From Cyrtodaria siliqua (taxonomy: Eukaryota; Mollusca; Bivalvia; Adapedonta; Hiatellidae): DNA of 64,000 bases. The notes under the pieces were generated by a model. That model did not search any database, was not told the origin of the DNA, and saw only the letters and a list, made by a program, of their open reading frames with translations. Location: NCBI GenBank assembly GCA_037043455.1, contig JAWPHD010001125.1, forward strand, positions 124,001 through 188,000. Reading direction: 5' to 3'. The translations under genes and the position numbers were made by a program. Below, in pieces: positions 11,730-24,200 of this stretch (within the stretch, counting starts at the first letter, position 1; every line of letters begins with the position of its first letter).

Positions 11730-13612
11730 AAGTGCTGGACCTGACAACCTGACAAGTTATAAATTAATTATTTTGTTATGGAATCGGCACTATTTTACCA
11801 TATCTATTTAAACTATTTAATGCTGTTTTTAATTTAGGATATTTCCCCGCCAAATGGACTGATGGATACATTGTTCCACTACATAAAAAGGCTAGCATTA
11901 ATGACGTAGAAAACTATAGGGTATTACACTTTTAAGCACATTTGGCAAGCTGTTCACGCGAATTTTGAATAATAGACTAACCAGATGGGCTGGAAAACTA
12001 TAATGTATATGTGGAAGCACAGTCGGGATTTAGGAGTCAAATGGGTACCGTTGACAATATTTTTATTCTGCATGGTATATATAAGCATGTAATAAATGAG
12101 GGTAATCGTCTATATACTGCATTCGTTGATTTTACTAAAGCCTTTGACTATGTAGTTAGAGATATGCTGGTGTAAATTAATAAAAAAGGAATACGGGGGA
12201 CGATGTTGGATGTTATCAAATCAATGTACGAATCTGTTAAATCAATTGCAAAACATGGGAATGAGTTGAGTGAAGAATTTACATGTTATTTAGGAGTTCG
12301 TCAGGGAGAATGTCTATCACCATTTTTGTTTGCTATGCATTTGAATAGCTAACGATGTACCAGGTATTACCATGGGAGATTTTAAATTAATGTTGCTGTT
12401 ATATGCTGACGATATTGTACTTTTTTTCGCAAACCGTTGACGGTTTACAGAAAGGCTTAGATGTATTATATGATTATTGCAGTAAATGGAGATTAAAAGT
12501 TAACACAAACAAAACAAAAATAATGGTATTTAGAAAAGGCGGCAGTCTACCAAGAAGCCTAACATTTAGATATGATGGAAATATTATTGAAATAATAGAC
12601 AGTTTTGTATATTTAGGAATTGTTTTTACGTCTGGAGATTCTTTTACAACAGCACTTGATACGTTGGATGGGCAAGCAGGAAAAGCAATTTTTAAATTAG
12701 AGAACTATATATACAAGTTTACAGAAATTTCACCTAAACATATGTTAAATCTATTTGACAAACTTTTAAAACCAGTGTTACAATATGGTTGCGAGGTTTG
12801 GTTTTTTTTTAAATTCAAATGTTATAGAACGTGTGCATCTAACATTTTGTAAAAATATAATGGGGGGATGAAAAAATCAACTCAAAGTGACTTTTTTATG
12901 GTCAGTTAGGTAGAACACACCCTTACGACAGTATAGATTGATAGCTATAATTAAATATTGGTTTAAAATATTGACAAGTGAAAATGCTAAATATGTTAAA
13001 GTAATATATAAGATGATGTTAAATGACATACAAAATAACCCAAATAAACAAAACTGAGCATCTGCGGTACAGATATTACTTGAGCAATTGGGTTTTAATG
13101 CCGTTTGGATTTTTCAAGGTGTAGGACATACAAATGCCTTCATAACAGTGTTTAAACAAAGATTAACCGATACTTTTATTCAAAAATGGAATATACGTAT
13201 ACATGAATCGACTAGGACTAACACATAATCGTTGTTCCATGAGTTTACGTATAAACCTTACTTAGATATTGTTAAAATAAGAAAATTCCGTGTGGTCTTG
13301 TCACAACTGAGAATGTCATCACATAGGTTACATATAGAGTCAGGGCGTTGGCATAAGCCACATAAAACACCAGTTAATGAAAGGACATGTTCCGTTTGTA
13401 ACACATTGGAAGACGAAATTCATTTTATTTTAGAATGTACACTATATACTGATTTAAGGAAAAAGTATATAAATCGCTATTTCTGGTTCAGGTCACATAT
13501 TCCGAAGTCCATTCAGGTTATAACATGTGAAAATGGAACAACTATAAGAAATTTATCTACATATGTATATGAGGGGTTTAGACTAAGAAATTCTATTATC
13601 TATAATAATTGA
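11730..13612 (+). pseudogene. Decayed LINE: reverse transcriptase and C-terminal part
   Basis: Pieces of one ORF2 are found in shifting frames: AGPDNLTS near 11735, GYFPAKWTDGYIVPLHKK near 11840, FVDFTKAFD near 12125, VRQGECLSPFLF near 12297, LLYADDIVLF near 12395, then an open stretch 12403-12852 (WRLKVNTNKTKIMVF, YLGIVF, PVLQYGCEVW) and 13232-13612 with CSVCNTLEDEIHFILEC. Stops and frameshifts occur at ~11930, ~12175, ~12350, ~12420 and ~12850. It belongs to a different LINE family from the one at 45-51 kb (YADD, different spacing). Poly-A at 13936-13955 may be its tail or that of a later insertion. Confidence 0.85.
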
Positions 13613-13614
13613 TC

Positions 13615-13975
13615 ATAGTATTACAAATCAATTAGTATAGCTCTTGTTAACCATTGTTTGCTGCTAACTCTCATAAGTATTAAAATATATCGATAATAAA
13701 AAATACATTTGCAATCAAACCTGTTTTAGCGGTCACGTAAAATGGATAGACACCTGTCTTAAGCAGACGTATATTTAATAGATCTGCTATTATCTTAAAT
13801 TTAATTTAAGTTACATATTATTATCTTGAATTTAATTGAAATTATATATATTTAGTGGGCACGGATTTTTACCCGCCAATTTTGAGCCTTTGCATGAGTG
13901 ACTATTTGAGACAGGTTTGAGTGTAATACAAATTTAAAAAAAAAAAAAAAAAAAAGATATGTGTGTATATATGTA

Positions 13976-14006
<31 letters not shown>

Positions 14007-14500
14007 GCATGTAATAAAATCATGCATTACATGTTGAAGTATATATAAATATACACTCTTTTACTCTCCTAAGAGAACGAATCTTGAACTGAAACATTTC
14101 TTAGTAAGTGAGGAATGGAGAAAATGTATGACAAAAAAATGATATGTGACAAAATAGACTTTATAAAATAGACGCTATAATTATCAGATGTCTGAATTCA
14201 AATTTATGCAGACGACATTTGCAGTTTGGCAGCAAAAGGGCTACATACATATTGACAACATGCGAATGGTGGACACCATGCACCTTCAAACACGACTGAT
14301 AGTTCCGACATCAGTTTCTACTTCCGTGCGTCAAGTTCCCAACACATATCGGCCGTACGCGCCGTTGTATTTTAGACTACATGTGCTTTCTTACAGGAGA
14401 TAGCTAGTGTGATTTATGACAGGTGATTTCTTACAAGTATACAAGTGCATCTATTGTACTTTTAATTGTTCATATAAGCTAGACTGTCTTATCGAAACTA
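13615..14500. other. Non-coding stretch with poly-A and (TA/TG) runs
   Basis: It holds a 20-base A run at 13936-13955 and an alternating TATATG/TATATA run at 13960-14010. A 71-codon plus frame (14188-14403) has no recognisable domain and no supporting signal. Confidence 0.5.
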
Positions 14501-14504
14501 GGTA

Positions 14505-14668
14505 ATTTGTCACACAGATGTCGGTAATTGGTCACACAGATGTCAGTAATTGGTCACACAGATGTCGGTAATTGGTCACACAGATGTCGGTAATTGGTCA
14601 CACAGATGTCGGTACAGATGTCGGTAATTGGTCACACAGATGTCGGTAATTGGTCACACAGATGTATT
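14505..14668. repeat. 22-bp minisatellite (GTCGGTAATTGGTCACACAGAT)
   Basis: Seven near-identical 22-bp units plus one truncated unit at ~14612. Plain tandem repeat. Confidence 0.9.
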
Positions 14669-15330
14669 GCTTATATTTCAATAAATTAAGTCGTATACCT
14701 TTGTCTCCTGCAAATACATCAGAAAATAACGAACACATGTTAGTAAACCATGTATGGCGTTTGTATCAGTCATGTTATTGTCTTCACTATCGTTTGTGTG
14801 TTGACATACTTATCATCATTATAGTTTTTATCTGTTTGACATACGTGTACCACAGTTTATTATATATCTATTAATAATTATATACCTAGTACCTTCATTT
14901 TCCTACAATGGAATACAAAACCCTGTATCACACTAGAGGTTTTCTGAATCCATTTCACCATGTTACTAAAAATAGATTTGGGAACTTCCCATACACTAAT
15001 GTCAGATTGGAATGTTATTAGGGATTGCCCAGCTAGTAATCCATTCAGAACAATGGATGTTTTAACCTGTGAACTATCAGAATGCTTGTTTGTGCATTTG
15101 TGCATGTGAACATGTGGGTTAATTAATTTAACATTATATCAGTTGATAAATTCACCAGAATTTTAATTGTTTACCCATGGGTAGTTGTTGCAATGTAATG
15201 TACATGTTTTCATGTCTTTCCTGTTGGTGGTTTTCAGTTAATTTGACTTAATACAATTTTGTTTTAGTTTGTTTTTTTGATTCATGTATTCTTTTTTAAT
15301 GATTTGAAAGAGGTATATATGAAAAGGATC

Positions 15331-15495
15331 GTTACTATAGTAACTTGTTCTGGAAGTTTGTATCACCTCTCCTATCACCAGATCAGGATCACACGAGAGG
15401 CGTAGCCACGGGAGGCGTAGCCTCGAGTGTGATCCTGATCTGGCATTTACCTGCTCGAGATGATACAAACTTCCAGAACAAGTTACTATAGTAAT
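15331..15495. mobile_element. Fold-back (MITE-like) element just downstream of the EAAT stop
   Basis: A long palindrome: left arm GTTACTATAGTAACTTGTTC, TGGAAGTTTGTATCA, then CCAGATCAGGATCACAC; right arm GTGTGATCCTGATCTGG, then TGATACAAACTTCCAGAACA, AGTTACTATAGTAAT. The central GAGGCGTAGCC is directly repeated. It begins ~120 nt after the EAAT stop codon, so if the 3'UTR reaches this far the mRNA would carry a ~70-bp double-stranded stem. Confidence 0.85.
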
Positions 15496-15613
15496 AATCC
15501 TATTGTACCAAAGTGTCAGATATACATTTGGTATCGTTAACAAATATGCAATAGTACGACGTAATAACAACAACTTGAATAACATCCGATTCTGATTTTC
15601 CAGTAATCTGCCG

Positions 15614-15839
15614 CTACAGACGAGCGTCATAGCCGTCTCCAGTAACAAACGTTGGATTGTCCAGGCCTGCCTCGTCTTTCTTCATGTTTAGTTCAATTGA
15701 GCTAAAGTCAATTTCACTGTCCACGTTTATCGAGGTAGTCATGGTATCGAGCTCGGCGAGGTCAGCCTTGGATAGATGCTCGACAATCCCAGCTCCAAAC
15801 GAATCTCCCAGCACATTGATGGCTGTTCGGAACCGGTCT
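15614..15839 (-). CDS. EAAT: EAAT coding exon 9 (TM8 end, C-terminal tail, stop)
   Basis: 226 nt, residues 449-523 and TAG at 15614-15616. The acceptor is GTTTTCCAG/AGACCGG. It opens with [24 protein letters not shown]453 is the acidic-substrate arginine and N457 and D461 are family-conserved TM8 positions. A cytoplasmic tail of ~50 residues follows, rich in D, E, S and T, ending DARL. The end does not fit the usual class I PDZ ligand pattern. The longer open frame upstream of the acceptor (to 16231) is repeat-derived and not coding. Confidence 0.94.
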
Positions 15840-18800
15840 CTGGAAAACAATACACATATGTGGTAAAAATGTATACCTGGAAAATGGTCAATATGTATAC
15901 CTACACATATGTGGTATATATGTTTACCTGGAAAACCATACACATTTGTGATAACTATGTATATATACATGGAAAACAATAAACATATATGGTTAATATG
16001 TATAACTGGAAAAGAATACACGTATGTGGCAAATATGTATAAATGGAAAACAATACACATATGTGGTAAATTTATATGTATACCTAAACATATGTGGTTG
16101 ATATGTATACCTGGAAAACAATACACATACGTATACCTGGTAAACAATACACGTGTGTGGTAAATATGTATATATGCATGTAAAAACAATACAAATATGT
16201 GGTAAATATGAATAACTGGTAAACAATACACATATTTGGTAACTATGTATCTCTACACATATGTGGTATATATGTATACCTGGAAAACAATACACAGTTG
16301 TGGTAAATATGTACACATGGTAAACAATACATATATGTGGTAAATATGAATAACTGGAAAAGAATACACATATTTGGTAACTATGTATACCTATACATAT
16401 GTGGTATACCTGGAAAACAATACACAGTTGTGGTAAATACATGGAAACAATACACATATGTGGTAAATATGTTTAACTGGAAAAGAATACACATGTGTGG
16501 TAAATATGTATACATGGAACACAATACACATATGTGGTAAATATGGATACATGGAACACGATACACATATGTGGTAAATATCTACACAGAGAATATTTGT
16601 TCAACACATGTGCGATTGTCTAATTTCATGAATTTGTTCAGTCGTTTTTCTAACTGTTTTGTTTTCTATTTTTAAACATCATTCTGTCGCTGGCCCATTC
16701 ACACAATACCATATTAGTGTTTGCCCTACTTTTTCCTCCAATCAGACGGTGAGGAATTTTAAAAAAATGGCGAACTTATTCATGTTAATTTCTAACGATC
16801 ACCAATTTTAACCATTTAATCATTAAATAATCGCTTACTAAATGGCACGCGTTTGTTTGGACACAAGGAGGCGGATTTAGTAGAAGCGCGAACGTGTTAA
16901 GAGGCGTGGTTTCGTAGAAGTAGGGCAACCACTTTTATATTCTTTCGAAAGAGTAGACGAACTATTCACTCGCAAAAACTGTGTATGGTTTTTCTATTGT
17001 TTTTATTTCAAAACATACCCAATATATGATAATGCATCAAAACATACACGTCTATGTAGGTCATGGTAGGTACAATACATGCAGAATTGTAGCCTTTTTG
17101 AGAGAAAACATAACAATTACTATACATTATAGTGGGGCAGATTGGTGAACAAATTGTGCATTGTTTGACAAAAGCACCAAACTGTGTACATAGCTAGGCA
17201 ATACCATATTGAACTAATTTGGCTATGGACCCATGCCAGATTTTTCAAAATGGCCGCCAAATACGTCAGAAATAATCTGTTGAACCTATATGTATCATGT
17301 TTTAACAACATATATTATGGCAATCGCAACAAATTCTGCAAAATGATAGACAAAGGGTCATGAAATACAATCTGGGTATATTTTAAGTTCAAAATGGCTA
17401 CCGTTTTCAAAATGGCCGCAAAAACATGTTGGAAATAGTAAAAAGTGTAATTCGTTTAATAGTTGTTTGTAAGAAAGTAATTAATATGTTGAATTTGTTC
17501 ACTCAGTTTTCTTGGCATAGTATTTGTTTGTTAATATTGCAATACAGAGTTATTCAGGGGCACCCTATGGTTAATGTGTTAAGGGATTTACACGTTTAAA
17601 TCAAATTTCACTTCAGATTGACTCTACGTTTTCTCCAGCCTTTGGAATTTCTGAAGGAAACTAATTTTCTTATCAGAAACTGTTGGTTCATTATAAAATA
17701 TATTTATAAAACCCTCAAATACATTGACTTGGTAAACCTTATTACTTTTACAAGACAAAACAAGTAAACAAAACCTAAACGCGAAGGCATTTTATGCTAA
17801 CGGGTTAACTGCGTCTAAACTATATAGTTGGCGAGCAGAAACAATTAAATTGGCCTGAAACCGTAGCTCTTTTCAAGCACACCTGCCGAGTTGTTTATCA
17901 GGTTGTCATTGTTGGATACATTGCCTTTAAATGCCTACATCCGGTGACTGGGGTTGGAAGAGGATATGTTGAAGCCATTCTCGATAATACTACCACAGGC
18001 CTCAGCGTTTGCAAGGAACTTATTAGATGTAGATGTCAAAGAGACAAGTGTGTTGCAATTGATGTGTCAAAGCAGGAATGATGTATACAGTCTTTTAAAA
18101 ATGGGACGTTGGGTACTGTTGCTGTGATTAAGAAAAATTGTGCCATTCAGATCATAGATCAATAAGAATAGATTAAATTTAATGTTAGCTCTCATAGTTC
18201 AAATGATATGAACACTTATTACATTTGAGTTTGTGTATATAACAAACTTCTTTTTGATTTTGTTTTCTGATAGGGTCTTGTTAATATTGTTTTTTAAATA
18301 AACACATGTAATTTAAGGTCGTAATTATATCTAATTCCGATAAATCGGAGATGAGAAATATTGTTTAAGTATCCTTTGAGATATTTTTTCTCCAAGCGTT
18401 TAGAAGACTCGGCAAGCTTGATTTGTTTTATGACCTGCGGCATCCCGTTAGTTTTGCTACTTCATATGCATGTTTTAAAATCAGTTTTAATAATTATGTA
18501 AATAGTTCAAAGCAAATTAGTTTTACATATTGCTCATTGGGGAATATATTGCATCTATAATATATTAAAACTTGTAATAAAATTACCAAAAACAATTAAA
18601 AAAATATGTATTGTATTTAAGTATATGCAAGAAGGTTTAAAGTCAAATTGATATTGGATTAATCAATTTGGATGCTTGATAAACAGTTCAAGATTGTTGT
18701 GTATACCTTTAATAGTGTTTTACCAAGTCGATGGATGTATACTTACTAGTTATTATAAACTAAAAGCAGCTAATAAACATGAGACTGAAACTTAAACACA

Positions 18801-19004
18801 CTTCAGAAATGCTTAAGGCTAAAGACAACTAAGACAAACTAGACTCAGAGTTGGCATACTATGTATGTACGTGTAAAACGCCTAACCCCTGAAGTACAGG
18901 GGTGTAACTAACAATTAGTTATTGAAGTATAGACATCTGGACATACACATAAATATATCAAGACAACACCTTTGTAAAACACATCAACATTTTGATTGCT
19001 TCCT

Positions 19005-19035
<31 letters not shown>

Positions 19036-21153
19036 GGCCATTTTGAAAATGGCAACCGTTTTTTAAGAAAAAATTACCTAAATTATATTGCATATTTTAT
19101 TGTCTATCAATGTCCTGAATTTAGTGTAATTACAATAAGAAGTTTTGATGAAACCATTAATTATCGGCCTCATTAATTATTGATGGAATATTTGGTGGCC
19201 ATTTTGAAAATGGCAGCCATTTTTCAAATTCTGACGTGGGTCCATAGCCAAAAATATTTAGTAGAGTATTGTCTGGCTATCTGTCAAGTTTGGTGCTTTT
19301 GTCACAAAATTTACCATTTTACCAATATATGTCATCAATCTGCCGCACTATTAGTAATATCTAAAGGCTTACTCACAAGAACCAGTCAATAGCCAGTATC
19401 AAGGAGACATCTTCAGTTGGTAGTCCTACTGCCGTCAGAACGATTGTCATGGTTACTAGACCTGCTGACGGAATTCCTGCTGCTCCGATAGCAGCTGCGG
19501 TTGCCGTCAAACTGAAAACAGTTGTTAAATAGTTCTTGTACATTATATTATCAGTATGTTCTATTGCTAATGTGCGTTATATTATCACTTTGTTCTATAG
19601 TTAATGTACATTATATTATTACTTTGTTCTATAGTTAATGTACATTATATTATTACTTTGTTCTATAGTTAATGTACATTATACTATTACTTTGTTCTAT
19701 AGTTAATGTACATTATATTATCACGTTGTTCTATAGTTAATGAACACTGTATAAGTACTTTTTTCTACAGTTATTGAGCGTTATATTATCACTTTCCTCT
19801 ATAACTATTGTGCATTATATTTAATTATGACTTTATCCATTAGTTATTGTATATATCATAAACTTATTCTTCAGTTACTGTGCGTTATATTATCACTTTT
19901 TTCCCTAGTTATTGTACATTACATTATCACTTTGTTCTGTAGTTAATGGGCGGTATATTATTGATTGGTTCTATAGATATTGTACATAATATTATCACTT
20001 TGTTCTATAGTTATTGTACATTATATTATCACTTTATGCTGTAATTGGTTTTATAGTTAGTGTACAATTTGTTCTCTATAGTTAATTGGCGTTATATATA
20101 TATATATATATGTCCTTGGTAGTTCACAAATATTTCTCCCTATGTATATATATATATATATCATTTTTTTCTGTAGTTGGTTTTATAGTTAGTGTACATC
20201 ATATTATCAATGTGTTCTATAGTTAATGGGCGTTATAGTATCACTTTGTTTTGTAGTTGCTTTTATAGTTAGTGTACATCCTATTATCAATTTGTTCTCT
20301 ATGGTTAATTGACGTTATATTATCATTTTGTTCTGTAGTTGGTTTTATAGTGTACATCATATTATCAATGTGTTATACAGTTAATGGGCGTTATATTATC
20401 ACTTTGTTTTGTAGTTGCTTTTATACTTAGTGTACATCATATTATCAATTTGTTCTATATCAAATGTGCTTCAAATTATCACTTTCTTCTACAATTATTA
20501 TACATTATATTATTGATTGGTTCTATAGTTATTGTACATTATGATATCACTTTGTTCTTAAGTTAATGTACATTATATTATTGATTGGTTCTACAGTTAT
20601 TTTACATTATGATATCACTTTGTTCTTAAGTTAATGTACAATATATTATTGATTGGTTCTACGGTTATTTTACATTATATTATTGATTGGTTCTATAGAT
20701 ATTGTACATAATATTATCACTTTGATCTACAGTTATTGTACATTATATTATTGATTGGTTCTATAGTTATTGTACATTATGATATCACTTTGTTCTTAAG
20801 TTAATGTACATTATATTATTGATTGGTTCTACAGTTATTTTACATTATATTATTGATTGGTTCTATAGATATTGTAAATTATATTATCATTTTGTTCTTA
20901 ATAAATATTGAAAAGGGGTTTCTCTTGGAAGCAACAAACACAAACAAGAGATACAAGTAGCAGACTCGGTTTTATTGAGTCTGTTCATGCGAGGTAGTGT
21001 TAAGTACAACACCTCTCACGCCTCCTAGCGCCGGCTTAAGCGATATTCTACTTTAACGCCACACAGTTTGGGCTAGATGATCTCAAAGGACCAGTTAGTA
21101 ATAATTACTGATTTGCAGTCTGGGCAATTTTAAGGCATTAAATACATTACTAC

Positions 21154-21202
<49 letters not shown>

Positions 21203-24200
21203 TTTGCAACTACACTCCCCCCGGAACCCAAACACTTTTGTTTCCCGGAGGCTGGTAATAAGGCTTAAGGTTATGTACATTATATTATCACTTTGTTCTA
21301 TAGTTGGTTTTATAGTTAGGGTACATCATATCAATTTATTCTATAGTTAATGGGCGTTATATTATGACTTTGTTATGTAGTTGTTTTTTCTGTAGTCAAA
21401 TTAAACCACAGGCTCCACTCCTGGTGGCACCCTTCAGTCAATCGCTTTACGTTTCAGCTTTGTAACCATACTCCACACGGACCCAACAACTTTGGTTTCC
21501 TGGAGGGTAATGAGGCTTAAGGTAATGTACATTATATTATCACTTTGTTCTATAGTTGGTTTTATAGTTAGTGTACATCACATCAATTTGTTCTATAGTT
21601 AATGGGCGTTATATTATCACTTTGTTCTGTAGTTGGTCCTGTAGTTAGTGTACATTATATTATCAATTTGTTCTATAGTTAATGTTATTTTTTGTTCTGT
21701 TGTTAATGGATGTTAAATTTTCAGTTTGTTCTATAGTTAATATGCGTTATATTTTCAATCTGTTCGATAGTGAATGTGCGTTATATTATCATTTTTTTCT
21801 ACAGTTAATATGCGTTATATTATCATTCTATTCTTAGTTAATACGCGTTATATTATCATTTTATTCTTTAGTTAATATGCGTTATATTATCATTTTATTC
21901 TATGGTTAATGTGCGTTATATTTTCACTTTGTTCTATACTTAATGTGCGTTATATTTTCACTTTGTTCTATACTTAATGTGGGTTATATTTTCACTTTGT
22001 TCTATACCTAATGTGCGTTATATTTTCAATTTATTCTATAGGTAATGTGCGATATATTATCACTTTGTTCAATAGTTTAATATGCGTTATATTATCTTTG
22101 TATACTATAGTTAATGTGTGTTTTATTTTCACTTTGTTCTGTACTTAATGTGCGTTATATTTTCACTTTGTTCTATACTTAATGTGCGTTATATTTTCAC
22201 TTTGTTCTATACTTAATGTGCGGTATATTTTCACTTTGTTCTACACTTAATGTGCGTTATAATTTCACTTTGTTCTATAGGTAATGTGCGATATATTATC
22301 ACTTTGTTCAATAGTTTAATATGCGTTATATTATCATTGTATACTATAGTTAATGTGTGTTTTATTTTCACTTTGTTCTAGACTTAATGTGCGTTATATT
22401 TTCACTTTGTTCTATAGGTAATGTGCGATATATTATCACTTTGTTCAATAGTTTAATATGCGTTATATTATCTTTGTATACTATAGTTAATGTGTGTTTT
22501 ATTTTCACTTTGTTCTATAGTTAATGTGCGTTATATTATCACTTTATTCTGTAGTTAATGTACGTTATATTTTCAATTTGTTATTTAGTTAATAGGCGTT
22601 ATATTTTCACTTTGTTCTATAGTTAATGTGTGTTATATATTATCACTTTGTTCTGTAGTTAATATGCGTTATATTATCATTTTATACTATAGTTAATGTG
22701 CGTTATATTTTCAATTTGTTATACAGTTAATATGCGTTATATTATCACTTTGTTCTGTAGTTAATGTACAAACATTATAACCATAAACCTTTGATGACTT
22801 CTTCGTGAATTCCATCCATTGACTATACTCTTTACATAACATGTCCTACTTGAATGTTATCACTTCACCGACACTTAGAGCATGTCATAACTGACTGTTA
22901 TCACATCACCAACACTTTACTTAGAATGTTCCACCTGCCTGTTATCACTTCACCGACATTGTACTTAGCATGTCGTACCTGACTGTTATCACTTCACCGA
23001 CATTTACTTAGCATGTCCTACCTGACTGTTATCACTTCACCGACACTTAGCATGTCCTACCTGACTGTTATCACTTCACTGACACTTAGCATGTCATACC
23101 TGACTGTTATCACTTCACCAACATTTTACTTAGCATGTCCTACCTGACGGCTATCACTCACCGACGTTTTATTTAGCACTTCCTACCTGACTGATATCAC
23201 TTCACCGACACTTAAAGCATGTCCTACCTGACTGGTATCACTTCACCGACACTTACAGCATGTCCTACATTATCGTTATCACTTCACCGACACTTAGCAT
23301 GTCCTACCTGACTGTTATCACTTCACTGACACTTAGCATGTCATACCTGACTGTTATCACTTCACCGACATTTTACTTAGCATGTCCTACCTGACGGCTA
23401 TCACTCACCGACGTTTTATTTAGCACTTCCTACCTGACTGATATCACTTCACCGACACTTAAAGCATGTCCTACCTGACTGGTATCACTTCACCGACACT
23501 TACAGCATGTGATACCTCTGGTTTCACTTCACCGACACTTACATCATGTCCTACCTGACTGTTATCACTTCACCGACACTTAAAGCATGTCCTACCTGAC
23601 TGTTATTACTTCACCGACACTTAAAGCATGTCCTACCTGACTGTTATCACTTCACCGACACTTACATCATGTCCTACCTGACTGTTATCACTTCACCGAC
23701 ACTTAAAACATGTCCTACCTGACTGTTATCACTTCACCGACACTTAAAGCATGTCCTACCTGACTACTATCACCTCGGCGACACTTACAGTATGTCCTAC
23801 ATTACCGTTATCACTTCACCGGTACTTACAGCATGTGATACCTGACTGTTATCACTATACCGACACTTAAAACATGTCCTACCTGACTGTTATCACTTCA
23901 CCGACACTTAAAGCATGTCCTACCTGACTACTATCACCTCGGCGACACTTACAGTATGTCCTACATTACCGTTATCACTTCACCGGTACTTACAGCATGT
24001 GATACCTGACTGTTATCACTATACCGACACTTAAAGCATGTCCTACCAGACTGTTATCACTTCGCCGACACTTAAAGCATGTCCTGCCTGATTGTTATCA
24101 CTTCAACGACACTTAAGCATGTCCTACCTGACTGTTATCACTTCACCGACACTTAAAGCATGTCCTACCTGACTGTTATCACTTCACCGACACTTAAAGC

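Larger units (their letters stand above)
19525..22780. repeat. ~38-bp tandem array next to the exon-8 acceptor (array E)
   Basis: Several dozen units with core TTCTATAGTTAATGTGCGTT then ATATTATCACTTTG, starting ~13 nt from the exon-8 acceptor and filling the acceptor half of intron 7. Sub-families differ in ATATT(A/T)TCA, TGTACATT versus TGTGCGTT, and a TTGATTGGTTCTA variant (20500-20900). Unlike A-C, no exon bases are seen in the unit. Two 18S rDNA fragments with an unrelated ~200-bp piece interrupt it (20930-21515). Short (TA)n runs lie at 20094-20110 and 20145-20160. Confidence 0.9.

Noticed and set aside
15993..16566. Minus-strand frames of up to 154 codons rich in Y, H and I
   Set aside because: They come from array D units; only the last part of the overlapping frame (15614-15839) is real EAAT exon 9.
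17120..19335. A DNA transposon bounded by the inverted copies
   Set aside because: No transposase-like frame or target duplication between them; two separate inverted insertions are as likely.
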